Origin: Thermobacillus xylanilyticus
GTDB taxonomy: Bacteria; Bacillota; Bacilli; Paenibacillales; Paenibacillaceae
Length of the DNA stretch: 64,000 nucleotides
NCBI RefSeq assembly: GCF_907165215.1
Contig: NZ_CAJRAY010000038.1
Location: forward strand, 18,125-82,124
Reading direction: 5' to 3'
Positions 10,415 to 17,451 of this stretch are shown one piece after another. A model generated the notes under the pieces. It searched no databases and was not told where the DNA came from. It was given only the letters and a program-made list of their open reading frames with translations. Positions within the stretch are counted from its first letter, which is position 1, and the number at the start of each line of letters is the position of its first letter. The translations under genes were made by a program, and so were the position numbers.

Positions 10415-11693
10415 GGTGCTGCACTCCTTTATCTGAATCTGATACGGATTGACCGCTGTGCCGCTGCCGGTAGAACGAACCGATCATCTCGACGAACCAG
10501 CTTGCGCCGTCCTTCAGCACATCTTCGTCCAGATCGAACTTCGGATGATGAAGCGGGAAGACGCACTGTTTGGCTTCGTTCCGTATCCCGAGCAGCCCCA
10601 TTACCGACGGCACCTCTCGTGCGTAGAAAGCGAAATCTTCGCCCGCGAGACTCGGCCTGTCAAGCACAATCGTCCGCTGACTGCCGAACACCCGACAGCC
10701 GGCTTCGATTGCCGCTTCCGCCGCGAGCGGGTCGTTCCTGAGCGCCGTTCCCATGCGGAATACGGATTCGGCGCTGCCGCCGTACAGGGCGGCGATCGTC
10801 CGCGAGCGTCGCCCGATCGCCTCGCGGATCATATTCACCACGTCCGGCTCAAACGCGCGGTACGTACCGCCGACTTCGCATCTGTCGGCAATCGCGTTTG
10901 CCGCGGTCCCCGCCCGCAGCTTGCCGAACGCCAGCACCGCCGGGCTGAGCGGGTCAACCGCAGTGGACATGAACGCCTTCATGTCCATGATCCAGTGCGC
11001 GGCCATCATGATGGCATCCGCGGCGGCGTGGGGCTGGCTGTGGTGTCCCGGCGTGCCATGGAACACCACGCGAAAATGCGTTGACGCCGCCATCACATAA
11101 GAGCGGTGGATGCCGATGGTGCCCGCCGCAAGTTCGAGCCAGACATGAAGGGCGATGCACCGCTCCACCCCTTCCAGAACGCCGGCCTCGATCAGATCCG
11201 CGGCGCCGCTGCGCAGGACGCCGTCGACGGGACTTGCCGCCGCTCCTTCTTCAGCCGGCTGAAACACAAACTTGACGATCCCCGGCACTTCGCTGCGGAA
11301 GCGGCTCAACGCCCGGGCGGCGCCCAGCAGCATGGCGGTGTGCGCGTCATGGCCGCAGGCGTGCATCGCCCCGTCCTTCAACGACCGGTACGGAACGTCA
11401 TTTTCCTCGCGAATCGGGAGCGCATCCATATCCGCCCGAAGCAGCAGCGTTGCTCCCGGAAGGCCGCCGCGCAGGGTGGCGACCACCCCCCGGCCGAAAT
11501 GTCTGCCGACATTCCGTTCCACATCCAATCCCCAGGATTCCAGAAGCTCCGCGACAAACGACGCGGTGCGCGGCACATCATACATCACTTCCGGATGCCG
11601 GTGAATCTCGCGACGCCACGCCACCATCTCGCTTTGCAGCGAACGAATAACGGCCAGGATGGGAGCGGTGTCCAGATTTGCGCCCGGTTTCAA
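10398..11693 (-). CDS. M20D-family amidohydrolase (hippurate/N-acyl-amino-acid hydrolase type)
   Basis: This 431-residue cytoplasmic metalloenzyme belongs to the M20D peptidase/amidohydrolase family, which cleaves N-acyl amino acids, indole-3-acetyl-amino acids and similar amides. It shows RREIHRHPEVMYD at the amino end, the metal-binding MHACGHDAHTAMLLGAA, PAEEGAAAS with the catalytic glutamates, and the dimerisation segment with FHGTPGHHSQPH. The start is a TTG with GGGGAGG five bases upstream. It is the first gene of the operon with both binding proteins and the transporter, so it probably hydrolyses the imported compound. Confidence 0.9.
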   Translation of the reverse strand: MKPGANLDTAPILAVIRSLQSEMVAWRREIHRHPEVMYDVPRTASFVAELLESWGLDVERNVGRHFGRGVVATLRGGLPGATLLLRADMDALPIREENDVPYRSLKDGAMHACGHDAHTAMLLGAARALSRFRSEVPGIVKFVFQPAEEGAAASPVDGVLRSGAADLIEAGVLEGVERCIALHVWLELAAGTIGIHRSYVMAASTHFRVVFHGTPGHHSQPHAAADAIMMAAHWIMDMKAFMSTAVDPLSPAVLAFGKLRAGTAANAIADRCEVGGTYRAFEPDVVNMIREAIGRRSRTIAALYGGSAESVFRMGTALRNDPLAAEAAIEAGCRVFGSQRTIVLDRPSLAGEDFAFYAREVPSVMGLLGIRNEAKQCVFPLHHPKFDLDEDVLKDGASWFVEMIGSFYRQRHSGQSVSDSDKGVQHHEVKE

Positions 11694-11738
11694 CTGTTCC
11701 TCCCCATGCCCGAACCTCCCGTCATGTAAAATACAAAG

Positions 11739-11785
11739 ATTTCTTATCGTTTTAGTGTATTTTATGGGCTATCCATACTGTAGTC
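11739..11785 (-). promoter_or_regulatory. 47-base element ahead of the peptide operon (copy B) with a likely promoter
   Basis: This element matches 8627-8673 at 34 of 47 bases. On the minus strand, TAAAAT inside it lies 17 bases from CTGACT, which gives a plausible sigma-A promoter for the amidohydrolase-transporter operon. Its edge is 46 bases from the TTG start. Confidence 0.5.
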
Positions 11786-11923
11786 AGAGATCCTCATTTG
11801 CAGCGCGGCATGCACATTGCGGCACCTACGGTTCGACTTCGCATGCTGTTGTAACGAGGTATCCTCGTTACAGCTGCTTCCGCCGGGCTCCGCGCGCTCC
11901 TGTAACGAGGTGTCCTCGTTACA
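11779..11923. repeat. Cluster of small palindromic repeats (two intact, one decayed)
   Basis: Two almost identical palindromes have arms TGTAACGAGG and CCTCGTTACA around a 3-base loop, at 11850-11872 and 11901-11923, with starts 51 bases apart. A third, degraded copy with a one-base length change lies at 11779-11804. From memory, such palindromes recur in Paenibacillus genomes, where they create repetitive hypothetical peptides; I cannot check that here. They may act as a REP-like mobile repeat or as a hairpin in RNA. There is no U-run, so they are not standard terminators. Confidence 0.75.
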
Positions 11924-12143
11924 GACGGTTTCGGCATTACTTTTGTATGTGAATTGGTCTGTCGCAGATTTGGCCGCAACCGGTCGAATCAACTTCCTGA
12001 AGATCGCGGTTTGCTCAGGAGTTGGCGAAGCGGGGTTGTTATCAAACGGGGTGAAAAGAAAGGAATGGTGTTTTTTCATAAATGTGTTGTTTTCGCGGTT
12101 GTTGCCGGAAAGCTCGCAAACCCGCAAAGACAACCAATAGACT

Positions 12144-12161
12144 TCATAATAAATATTATGT
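12144..12161. repeat. AT-rich palindrome, ACATA-N8-TATGT type (copy 1)
   Basis: CATAATA and TATTATG arms flank two A residues, with a near match to the ACATA-N8-TATGT pattern seen at 12911 and 14339. It lies downstream of the peptidase E gene. It could be an operator-like site or a mark of an inserted segment. Confidence 0.4.
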
Positions 12162-12217
12162 AAATCAATGTTGCATAAAGCATGTGACATGGTGCCGGCA
12201 ATCAAGCGAACTGTCCG

Positions 12218-12832
12218 TTACGATAAAGATACCCATCCATCATCATTCAGTCTTGTAACCGCACAGCCTTCCCGGGTTTCGAATTCCCGCAGCCTGTCTT
12301 CGATCGTTCGGTTCGCGGGATCCGGAAACAGATCTTCTCTATCGTAATGCGGAAAGATGAGTTTGTCTGTCAGGTTCAGCGCGCTAAAATCCATGGTGTC
12401 ATACATGTCCAACTGCGGCGTGAAGAAGTGGACGACTTTGATGTTCGGCCCCAATATCACCGCTCCGGCGCTCGCCCCCACCACGACAACGTCTCTGTCT
12501 TTCATCTCCCGAAAAACGCGATCCGCACCACTATGCTTCAAATGATGCAATAAACCGAACGGATTGCCGCCATTAAGATAAATAACCGCTTTGTCCAGGA
12601 GAATTTCAGGCTTTTCAAACTCGATATCCAGAAAATCAATGCGCCCGAACCCCATGTTGATCAAATCGTCTTTCGCTTTTTTCGCGAACGGATTATTCTC
12701 TTTCAACGGTGACGCGGTGGTGACGATCACGGCATCCTTTTGAGAAACCTCATTTCCAACCAACTTCAGAAAACACTTCTTGATCTCATCCGTGTAGAAA
12801 CCGTTGGAGGTCAGCAGCAGTTTCAATTTCAT
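12218..12832 (-). CDS. Peptidase E-like protein (S51 family, class I glutamine amidotransferase fold)
   Basis: The 204-residue protein resembles peptidase E, which cleaves Asp-Xaa dipeptides, and related S51 cytoplasmic serine peptidases. The nucleophile-elbow motif VVVGASAGAVILG, around residues 115-127, contains the expected serine in GASAGA. YLNGGNPFGLLHHL in front of it matches the substrate-binding GG segment of the family. The start ATG has GGGGGAAG close upstream. It stands alone and is transcribed away from the acetyltransferase gene. The base composition is less GC-rich than its neighbours. The substrate in vivo is not known. Confidence 0.8.
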   Translation of the reverse strand: MKLKLLLTSNGFYTDEIKKCFLKLVGNEVSQKDAVIVTTASPLKENNPFAKKAKDDLINMGFGRIDFLDIEFEKPEILLDKAVIYLNGGNPFGLLHHLKHSGADRVFREMKDRDVVVVGASAGAVILGPNIKVVHFFTPQLDMYDTMDFSALNLTDKLIFPHYDREDLFPDPANRTIEDRLREFETREGCAVTRLNDDGWVSLS

Positions 12833-12910
12833 CTTCCCCCATCTCTGGAACCATGTTATGATTTCTATTATATTGTCAGACTATGGTATCTCATAGAGAA
12901 GTATAAAGAT

Positions 12911-12934
12911 TTTACATATTTAATATTATGTAAA
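12911..12934. promoter_or_regulatory. 24-base palindrome TTTACATA-N8-TATGTAAA between divergent genes
   Basis: A perfect inverted repeat with 8-base arms and an 8-base AT-rich centre sits in the 166-base spacer between the divergently transcribed peptidase E and acetyltransferase genes. Its size and placement suit an operator for a dimeric regulator of both genes. Related copies occur at 12144 and 14339. Confidence 0.5.
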
Positions 12935-12998
12935 CATATGAAGCCTGATACTATCGATGATTAGAAAATTATATTATCTGCCAGAATGAGGTGGTCTG

Positions 12999-13808
12999 AT
13001 GAACCAATCCGTTCCATCCCTTGAGTTGATCCGTGCGATCGAGCAATCGGAAATCGACTACATGTACGACCGCATGCTGGCCATCCGAGGTCGGCCGGGC
13101 AATCCGGAAGGCGTTGAAATCGGGCAATTCGGCAACGCCCTCTGTTTGTACAGCCGTACAATGCATTGGCCTTCATTCAATACAGTCAAAGGATTGACAA
13201 GTGAAGAGATCGGACAGATTGATGCCATCCTCGACTTTTATCGTTCGTTCGACCGTACGCCACAATTTGAGATTGTGCCCTCGAGGGTGGATCGCGATCT
13301 GCTCAAGGCGCTATCGGACCGGGGGTTTTACCAGTCGGGATTTCACGCGTCGCTGTTCACCGAGCCCATGGAGTACCCATTCGAACCGTCCGATTCCATC
13401 GCCATTCGCGAACTGCGCGAAGACGAGTTCGATCAATATGCCGCCATCCATTGCAGAGGCACCGGATTGCCGGACAACGGCATTCCTTACGTCTCGGCGA
13501 ACAACCGGGTGCTGTACAATCGGCCGGAATGGAAATTCTACATGGCTTATGTAAACGAACAGCCTGCGGCTGCCGCTGTCATGCACATGAAGGACGGCAT
13601 CGCTTCCCTCACCTTCGCCGCCACGCTGCCCGAATATCGCAGGCTGGGTCTGCACCGCCGCCTGCTCGATAGGAGAATCGCGGACGCGAAGCGAAATGGC
13701 TGCACGCTGGCCGTCAGCCAATGTGCCTTCCTGTCCCAAAGCCACCGAAACATGGAGCGAATCGGCATGAAGATCGGCTTTCTCAAAACGTTGTGGACCG
13801 GTAAATAA
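12999..13808 (+). CDS. GNAT-family N-acetyltransferase
   Basis: This 269-residue protein has a carboxy-terminal GNAT fold. The acetyl-CoA-binding segment LPEYRRLGLHRRLLDRRI, around residues 207-224, fits the Q/RxxGxG/A pattern in relaxed form, and YMAYVNEQPAAAAVMHM is the preceding beta strands. The amino half (residues 1-130) is less conserved and probably forms a second, GNAT-like lobe. The ATG follows AGGTGG. Such enzymes acetylate small molecules or protein amino groups; the target is not predictable from sequence. The downstream gene is another GNAT protein. Confidence 0.8.
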   Translation: MNQSVPSLELIRAIEQSEIDYMYDRMLAIRGRPGNPEGVEIGQFGNALCLYSRTMHWPSFNTVKGLTSEEIGQIDAILDFYRSFDRTPQFEIVPSRVDRDLLKALSDRGFYQSGFHASLFTEPMEYPFEPSDSIAIRELREDEFDQYAAIHCRGTGLPDNGIPYVSANNRVLYNRPEWKFYMAYVNEQPAAAAVMHMKDGIASLTFAATLPEYRRLGLHRRLLDRRIADAKRNGCTLAVSQCAFLSQSHRNMERIGMKIGFLKTLWTGK

Positions 13809-13831
13809 TTGTTATAGAAAACAATGGGCGC

Positions 13832-13880
13832 ATCAACTCCTGTATAATGGTTCCACCAACACCAACATACGGGAGTTGAT
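13832..13880 (+). promoter_or_regulatory. Inverted repeat spanning the promoter and ribosome site of the second GNAT gene
   Basis: Nine-base arms ATCAACTCC (13832-13840) and GGAGTTGAT (13872-13880) enclose a TATAAT box at 13843-13848. The right arm contains the ribosome-binding sequence GGGAG. It may be an operator pair around the promoter. If transcription starts further upstream, it would instead form an RNA hairpin hiding the ribosome site. Confidence 0.4.
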
Positions 13881-13885
13881 TGGTT

Positions 13886-14335
13886 TTGAGCCAAATCCGA
13901 ATTGACGACATCACGAGAGACAACTGGTTTGAAGCCACCCGGCTTCGGGTGCGCGACGATCAGACCGCCGTCTACCCGTGTCCGGTTGTCTACTGGATCG
14001 CCGAGTCGATGTTCGAATCGCACTACCGGACGAAAGCGATTTATCTCGGCGAAGCCATGATCGGTTTCCTCGTTTACGGTCAGGACCCGGACGACGGCCG
14101 GTATTGGCTGATCACCTTCATGATCGACGGGCAACATCAAGGCAAAGGTTACGGAAAACAGGCCATCGCAGCCTTCCTGGAATACTTCAGAGCGAATCAT
14201 GACGCCGACCGGCTCGTGCTCGGACACCGCCCCGATAATGCCGCCGCGGCCGCATTGTATGCGAAAGCGGGGTTCCGTGAGACGGGCGAAATCATTGGCG
14301 GCGAGGTGATCCGGTGTTACACCTTCGCCAAATAG
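13886..14335 (+). CDS. GNAT-family N-acetyltransferase (spermine/spermidine acetyltransferase-like)
   Basis: This compact GNAT enzyme has about 149 residues. The acetyl-CoA loop DGQHQGKGYGKQAI, near residues 85-98, matches the Q-x-x-G-x-G/A pattern, and the last third with NAAAAALYAKAGFRETGE is typical. It resembles small polyamine or diamine acetyltransferases. There is no ATG. I prefer the TTG at 13886, ten bases after GGGAG, over the TTG at 13880. An 18-base palindrome follows the stop within a few bases. Confidence 0.78.
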   Translation: MSQIRIDDITRDNWFEATRLRVRDDQTAVYPCPVVYWIAESMFESHYRTKAIYLGEAMIGFLVYGQDPDDGRYWLITFMIDGQHQGKGYGKQAIAAFLEYFRANHDADRLVLGHRPDNAAAAALYAKAGFRETGEIIGGEVIRCYTFAK

Positions 14336-14338
14336 TAT

Positions 14339-14356
14339 ACATAATATTTATTATGT
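14339..14356. repeat. Perfect 18-base palindrome ACATAATA-TT-TATTATGT (copy 3)
   Basis: Eight-base arms flank a TT centre immediately after the GNAT stop codon and just ahead of the recombinase promoter. It shares the ACATA-N8-TATGT layout with 12144 and 12911. It is too AT-rich and lacks a T-run for a normal terminator. Confidence 0.45.
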
Positions 14357-14369
14357 CTTTTGATGCCGG

Positions 14370-14398
14370 TTAACATCCACCCCCTCTGATGGTACAAT
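14370..14398 (+). promoter_or_regulatory. Sigma-A promoter of the tyrosine recombinase gene
   Basis: TTAACA (14370-14375) and TACAAT (14393-14398) are separated by 17 bases, about 40 bases ahead of the TTG start. Confidence 0.6.
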
Positions 14399-14438
14399 AA
14401 AACTTGTCAACAGCATCGTCCCACACGGAGGGATCGCC

Positions 14439-15524
14439 TTGAACGTCATCAAGCTGAAAGACAGGCAGGAGCTCGACCGGCGCGTGCCTTCGATGCCCTG
14501 GTATGTCGAGCAGTTCATCAACTACAAGCTGCCCGACCTGTCCCCCTCTTCCCTGCTCGAATACGTGCGCGATTACGAGACGTTCTTCCGCTGGCTGATG
14601 GCGGAGGGGCTGACGGAAGCGCGGGAGATGAAGGACATTCCGCTTTCCGATCTCGAGCATTTGCGCATGGAGACGATCGACCATTATAAAATGTATCTCG
14701 CCGCGCACAAAGACAGGTCCAACAGCCGGACGACGATCTCGCGCAAATTGTCCTCGCTCCGCTCGTTGTTCCATTATTTGAGCCAGATCGCCGAGGACGA
14801 AAATTTTTATCCGCTGCTCAAACGAAACGTCATGGCGAAAGTGTCGATCAAGCGGACGCACAAACCGAAGGATTCGGCGGCCCGACTGGAAGGCAAGCTG
14901 CTGCAGGAAGACGAGATCGCGGAATTTTTGCGGTATGTGAGGGAAAACTATGCCGGCGACCTTGCGGGCAACAAACAGGCGCTTGCGGCCTACGAGCGCA
15001 ACAGAATCCGGGATGCCTGCATCGTCAGTCTGATCCTCCACTCCGGCCTGCGGGTGTCCGAAGTCGTCAACCTGAACGTCGACGACGTCGATCTGAAGCG
15101 CAAGCTGGTCTACGTGTACCGCAAAGGCGCCAACGACGACACGTTCAAGACGCCCGTTTACTTCCGGCAGGACGCGGTTGATGACCTGAGAAACTACCTG
15201 CAGCTGAGGGAGAGCCGCTACAACGCGCCGAAGAAGGAGAAAGCGCTGTTCCTTGCCGTGGCGAACGGCAGGACGGAAGGCTCCCGCATGACGAAACGGG
15301 CGATCCAGGAGATGGTCGTCAAATACGCGAAACGGTTCGGCAAGCCGTATCTGTCCGTGCACAAGCTGCGCCACTCTTTTGCGACCGACTACTACTTGCG
15401 GAACGATCTTTACAAGACGCAGGAACAGCTCGGACACGCCTCGCCGGAGACGACGCAAATTTACGCCCATCTGACCGACAAGACGATGGCCGAGGCGATC
15501 GACCGTCCGAGAGCGGATGCGTGA
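14439..15524 (+). CDS. xerS: Tyrosine recombinase, XerS-like
   Basis: This 361-residue tyrosine recombinase has an amino-terminal SAM-like core-binding domain (residues 1-150, including SLLEYVRDYETFFRWL) and a catalytic domain. The active-site set can be read as the arginine in LHSGLRVSEV, HKLRHSFATDYY (H-x-x-R), LGHASPETTQIYAHL with its histidine, and the nucleophilic tyrosine at IYAHL. Length and sequence fit the single-gene chromosome-dimer recombinase XerS reported in some Firmicutes, but a phage-type integrase cannot be excluded. The start is TTG with GGAGG eight bases upstream. It is separated from the GNAT genes by its own promoter. Confidence 0.78.
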   Translation: MNVIKLKDRQELDRRVPSMPWYVEQFINYKLPDLSPSSLLEYVRDYETFFRWLMAEGLTEAREMKDIPLSDLEHLRMETIDHYKMYLAAHKDRSNSRTTISRKLSSLRSLFHYLSQIAEDENFYPLLKRNVMAKVSIKRTHKPKDSAARLEGKLLQEDEIAEFLRYVRENYAGDLAGNKQALAAYERNRIRDACIVSLILHSGLRVSEVVNLNVDDVDLKRKLVYVYRKGANDDTFKTPVYFRQDAVDDLRNYLQLRESRYNAPKKEKALFLAVANGRTEGSRMTKRAIQEMVVKYAKRFGKPYLSVHKLRHSFATDYYLRNDLYKTQEQLGHASPETTQIYAHLTDKTMAEAIDRPRADA

Positions 15525-15534
15525 CGACAATGAA

Positions 15535-15573
15535 AAAGCCGAGGGTTCTTCTTGCCGAAGAACGCTCGGCTTT
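15535..15573. terminator. Bidirectional intrinsic terminator
   Basis: A long stem with arms AAAGCCGAG and CTCGGCTTT, continued by GTTCTTC and GAAGAAC around a 5-base loop, lies between the convergent recombinase and WGxxGxxG genes. A-rich and T-rich flanks on either side let it stop transcription from both. Confidence 0.85.
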
Positions 15574-15582
15574 GCCGCTATT

Positions 15583-16005
15583 TCAGCGGCCCGTCTCACG
15601 ATTGCGGCCGCGAAGACCCGCAAGTCCGATCAGACCGAGCAGGCCCAGCCAGCCCCAGTCAAAATCGTTGTTGTTGTCAGTAGCCGCCGCGCGGACCGTA
15701 CGTTCCGTACCGCGAACCATACGTTCCGTACCGCGAACCGTACGATCAATCAACCCGTTGTTGTCGCCGTTAACGTTGTTGCGGCGGAAGTTGCGGTCAT
15801 TGTCCATGAAATTGGTCGTTGCCGGGTCTTCCATCATACGGTTGGTGTAACCGCTCGTCCCCGATTTGTTCACGCCCGTTCCCGTGTACGCGGATGTGTG
15901 GCCTTTGCCCGTCGAGCTATTCACACCGCCCTCCGCGAATACAGGGGAAGATAACGCCAACATCAGGGCTGTTGCGGCGACCGCACCTTTCAAAGTACGT
16001 CTCAT
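15583..16005 (-). CDS. Secreted WGxxGxxG-type anchored protein
   Basis: This 140-residue exported protein starts at an ATG at 16005 with AAGGTGG upstream. It has a signal peptide cut probably after SSPVFA and an Asn/Asp/Thr-rich, low-complexity middle. Its carboxy end, WGWLGLLGLIGLAGLRGRNR, matches the glycine-patterned hydrophobic tail of WGxxGxxG family proteins of Firmicutes, which is thought to act as a membrane anchor. The middle has two tandem copies of a seven-residue unit, (T/M)VRGTER, coded by exact 21-base repeats. The function is unknown. Confidence 0.72.
   Translation of the reverse strand: MRRTLKGAVAATALMLALSSPVFAEGGVNSSTGKGHTSAYTGTGVNKSGTSGYTNRMMEDPATTNFMDNDRNFRRNNVNGDNNGLIDRTVRGTERMVRGTERTVRAAATDNNNDFDWGWLGLLGLIGLAGLRGRNRETGR
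15695..15744. repeat. Tandem 21-base repeat inside the WGxxGxxG gene
   Basis: Two complete 21-base units (15695-15715 and 15716-15736) differ at one base, and an 8-base partial unit follows. They encode the repeated heptapeptide and could expand or contract by slippage. Confidence 0.8.
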
Positions 16006-16173
16006 TCGAATCGGCTGCCACCTTTCTCTCCAGGGATGGATTGAGCGTCGGGCACTATTCTCCGCCTGGCTCAACTATGGTATGCCCCGTAGACAACAAT
16101 CCGATTCGAACGGGATCAGGAAGTTGATGGCGGATTGCCGCGAAGGACAGCCGCATGCACGATGCATGCTGAT

Positions 16174-17451
16174 TCACAAGCCCAATCGCGATTTCAGCGC
16201 CTCGGCCTCCTCCTTCGCGGCCGGACGGCCGCCGTAGCGCACTTCTTCATAAACCTGATCCAGCCGGCTGTCCGCATCCCGGTTATCGCCGTCGATCTCC
16301 TGCAAGGCGCTGATATTCTCCCGCGGCGTCCAGCTTAAGCGGTAGCGGAATCCCCGTTTCCCGGCAAGCTGAAATCTGCGCCGGAACAGCCAGCGAACCC
16401 GCTCTTCCGGCGACATGGCCGCCCAGGATTCCCGGCGGCCGATCGACCGCAGCCGCCGGATGACGCCGGCAGCCATGGATTCCCCGGTCAGCCGCTCGAC
16501 CTCGTCCACATAACCGCCGGTATCCGCGGATCGCGTCCGTTCCCGCCAGGCGGCCAGCCAGCGGGCGATCAGCCGCGCCAAGGCCGGAATGCGCAGCAAC
16601 TGCCTGAGCGCCAGGACGGCAAGCGCGATCAGCGCCAGTACGCCGATGGCGATCGCGATTCGTTCCAGCAGCAGCAAGAACCAGTTCGGCTCGCTTTCCT
16701 CGGGCATTGGCAGCCCGGGCATCATCGGTTGAGCGCCCGGATCTGCCGGCAATTCGTCCGGAACCGGATCGCCGATCTTGCCGGTCAGCCACTCGATCAG
16801 CCGTCTGAGCCAGCCGATGAACATATGCCAGAGCGCCTCCAGATGGCGGAAGAACGCAATGAACAGCGCAATGGCCGTAAAAGCGGCCGCCAGACTACGG
16901 TTGCGAACCCTGACGGCCCGGGGCACCGATCCGCCGCTCTGATCCAGGTTGGCATCCATGAGCGCAATCCGGTTTACGCGCCGGATGGTCAAGAGCAGCG
17001 TCATGACGCCGCCTGCCGCCAGCAGCATCCGGTAAGGCTCCATGCTGTCCATAAACCCTGCGGCAATCGATGCGATGAAATAGAGGATCAGCGCAGGCGT
17101 CAGCATATCGCGCATCCGCCGGTCGTCAGGCAGCACCGGTGACATCCCGTGCAGGACAAAGGCAGCCGCAACGAGACCCGCGGGCAGCGCACCGAAACCG
17201 TACGGACGAAGCGCCAACCCGATGCCGGCTCCTATGGCCGCCGCCAATGCGAAACGCGAGGCCCGCCGCATCCGGTTCCATCGCGCCGTCAGCCTTTCGC
17301 CTGCCGCATAACATATCGGAAGCGCCGCCAAGAAAACATAAAATACGGATGCCGGCAGCCCCCATGAAGAGACAAACACCGGCACCGGCAGCCAGATGAT
17401 CGTCGTCGTTGAGCCAAGCCAGACGGCGAGCAGAAGTCTCCGCGCGTTCAT
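16174..17451 (-). CDS. Membrane protein with carboxy-terminal DUF4129 domain
   Basis: The 425-residue protein has about five or six transmembrane helices in its first 210 residues. A Pro-rich outer linker (DPVPDELPADPGAQP) follows, then one more helix, and a soluble tail ending EVRYGGRPAAKEEAEALKSR, the typical end of the DUF4129 domain. It is the last gene of a MoxR-DUF58-DUF4129 operon and overlaps the DUF58 gene by four bases. In related operons the DUF4129 segment sits at the end of a transglutaminase-like membrane protein; no transglutaminase domain is recognisable here. These modules are thought to assemble or fold metal-containing or surface proteins. Confidence 0.78.
   Translation of the reverse strand: MNARRLLLAVWLGSTTTIIWLPVPVFVSSWGLPASVFYVFLAALPICYAAGERLTARWNRMRRASRFALAAAIGAGIGLALRPYGFGALPAGLVAAAFVLHGMSPVLPDDRRMRDMLTPALILYFIASIAAGFMDSMEPYRMLLAAGGVMTLLLTIRRVNRIALMDANLDQSGGSVPRAVRVRNRSLAAAFTAIALFIAFFRHLEALWHMFIGWLRRLIEWLTGKIGDPVPDELPADPGAQPMMPGLPMPEESEPNWFLLLLERIAIAIGVLALIALAVLALRQLLRIPALARLIARWLAAWRERTRSADTGGYVDEVERLTGESMAAGVIRRLRSIGRRESWAAMSPEERVRWLFRRRFQLAGKRGFRYRLSWTPRENISALQEIDGDNRDADSRLDQVYEEVRYGGRPAAKEEAEALKSRLGL

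Larger units (their letters stand above)
11694..12217. other. Intergenic region without a supported gene
   Basis: These 524 bases separate the amidohydrolase and the peptidase E gene. They hold the second copy of the 47-base element (11739-11785), one decayed and two intact palindromic repeats (11779-11923) and an AT-rich palindrome (12144-12161). An open frame crosses it, but its peptide is made mostly of the repeats and it lacks a convincing start. Confidence 0.7.

Noticed and set aside
11779-11923. CRISPR array
   Set aside because: The repeated units are self-complementary and few, spacers are not unique 30-40-base sequences, and no cas gene is present.
11762-12205. Possible 147-codon minus-strand gene in the repeat-rich spacer
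   Set aside because: Its carboxy half is made of the palindromic repeats read as a repeated octapeptide, and there is no good ribosome site or family match.
14439-15524. Integrase of a genomic island or integron
   Set aside because: No flanking direct repeat, tRNA gene target or phage gene is visible, and the protein looks like a housekeeping XerS-type recombinase.
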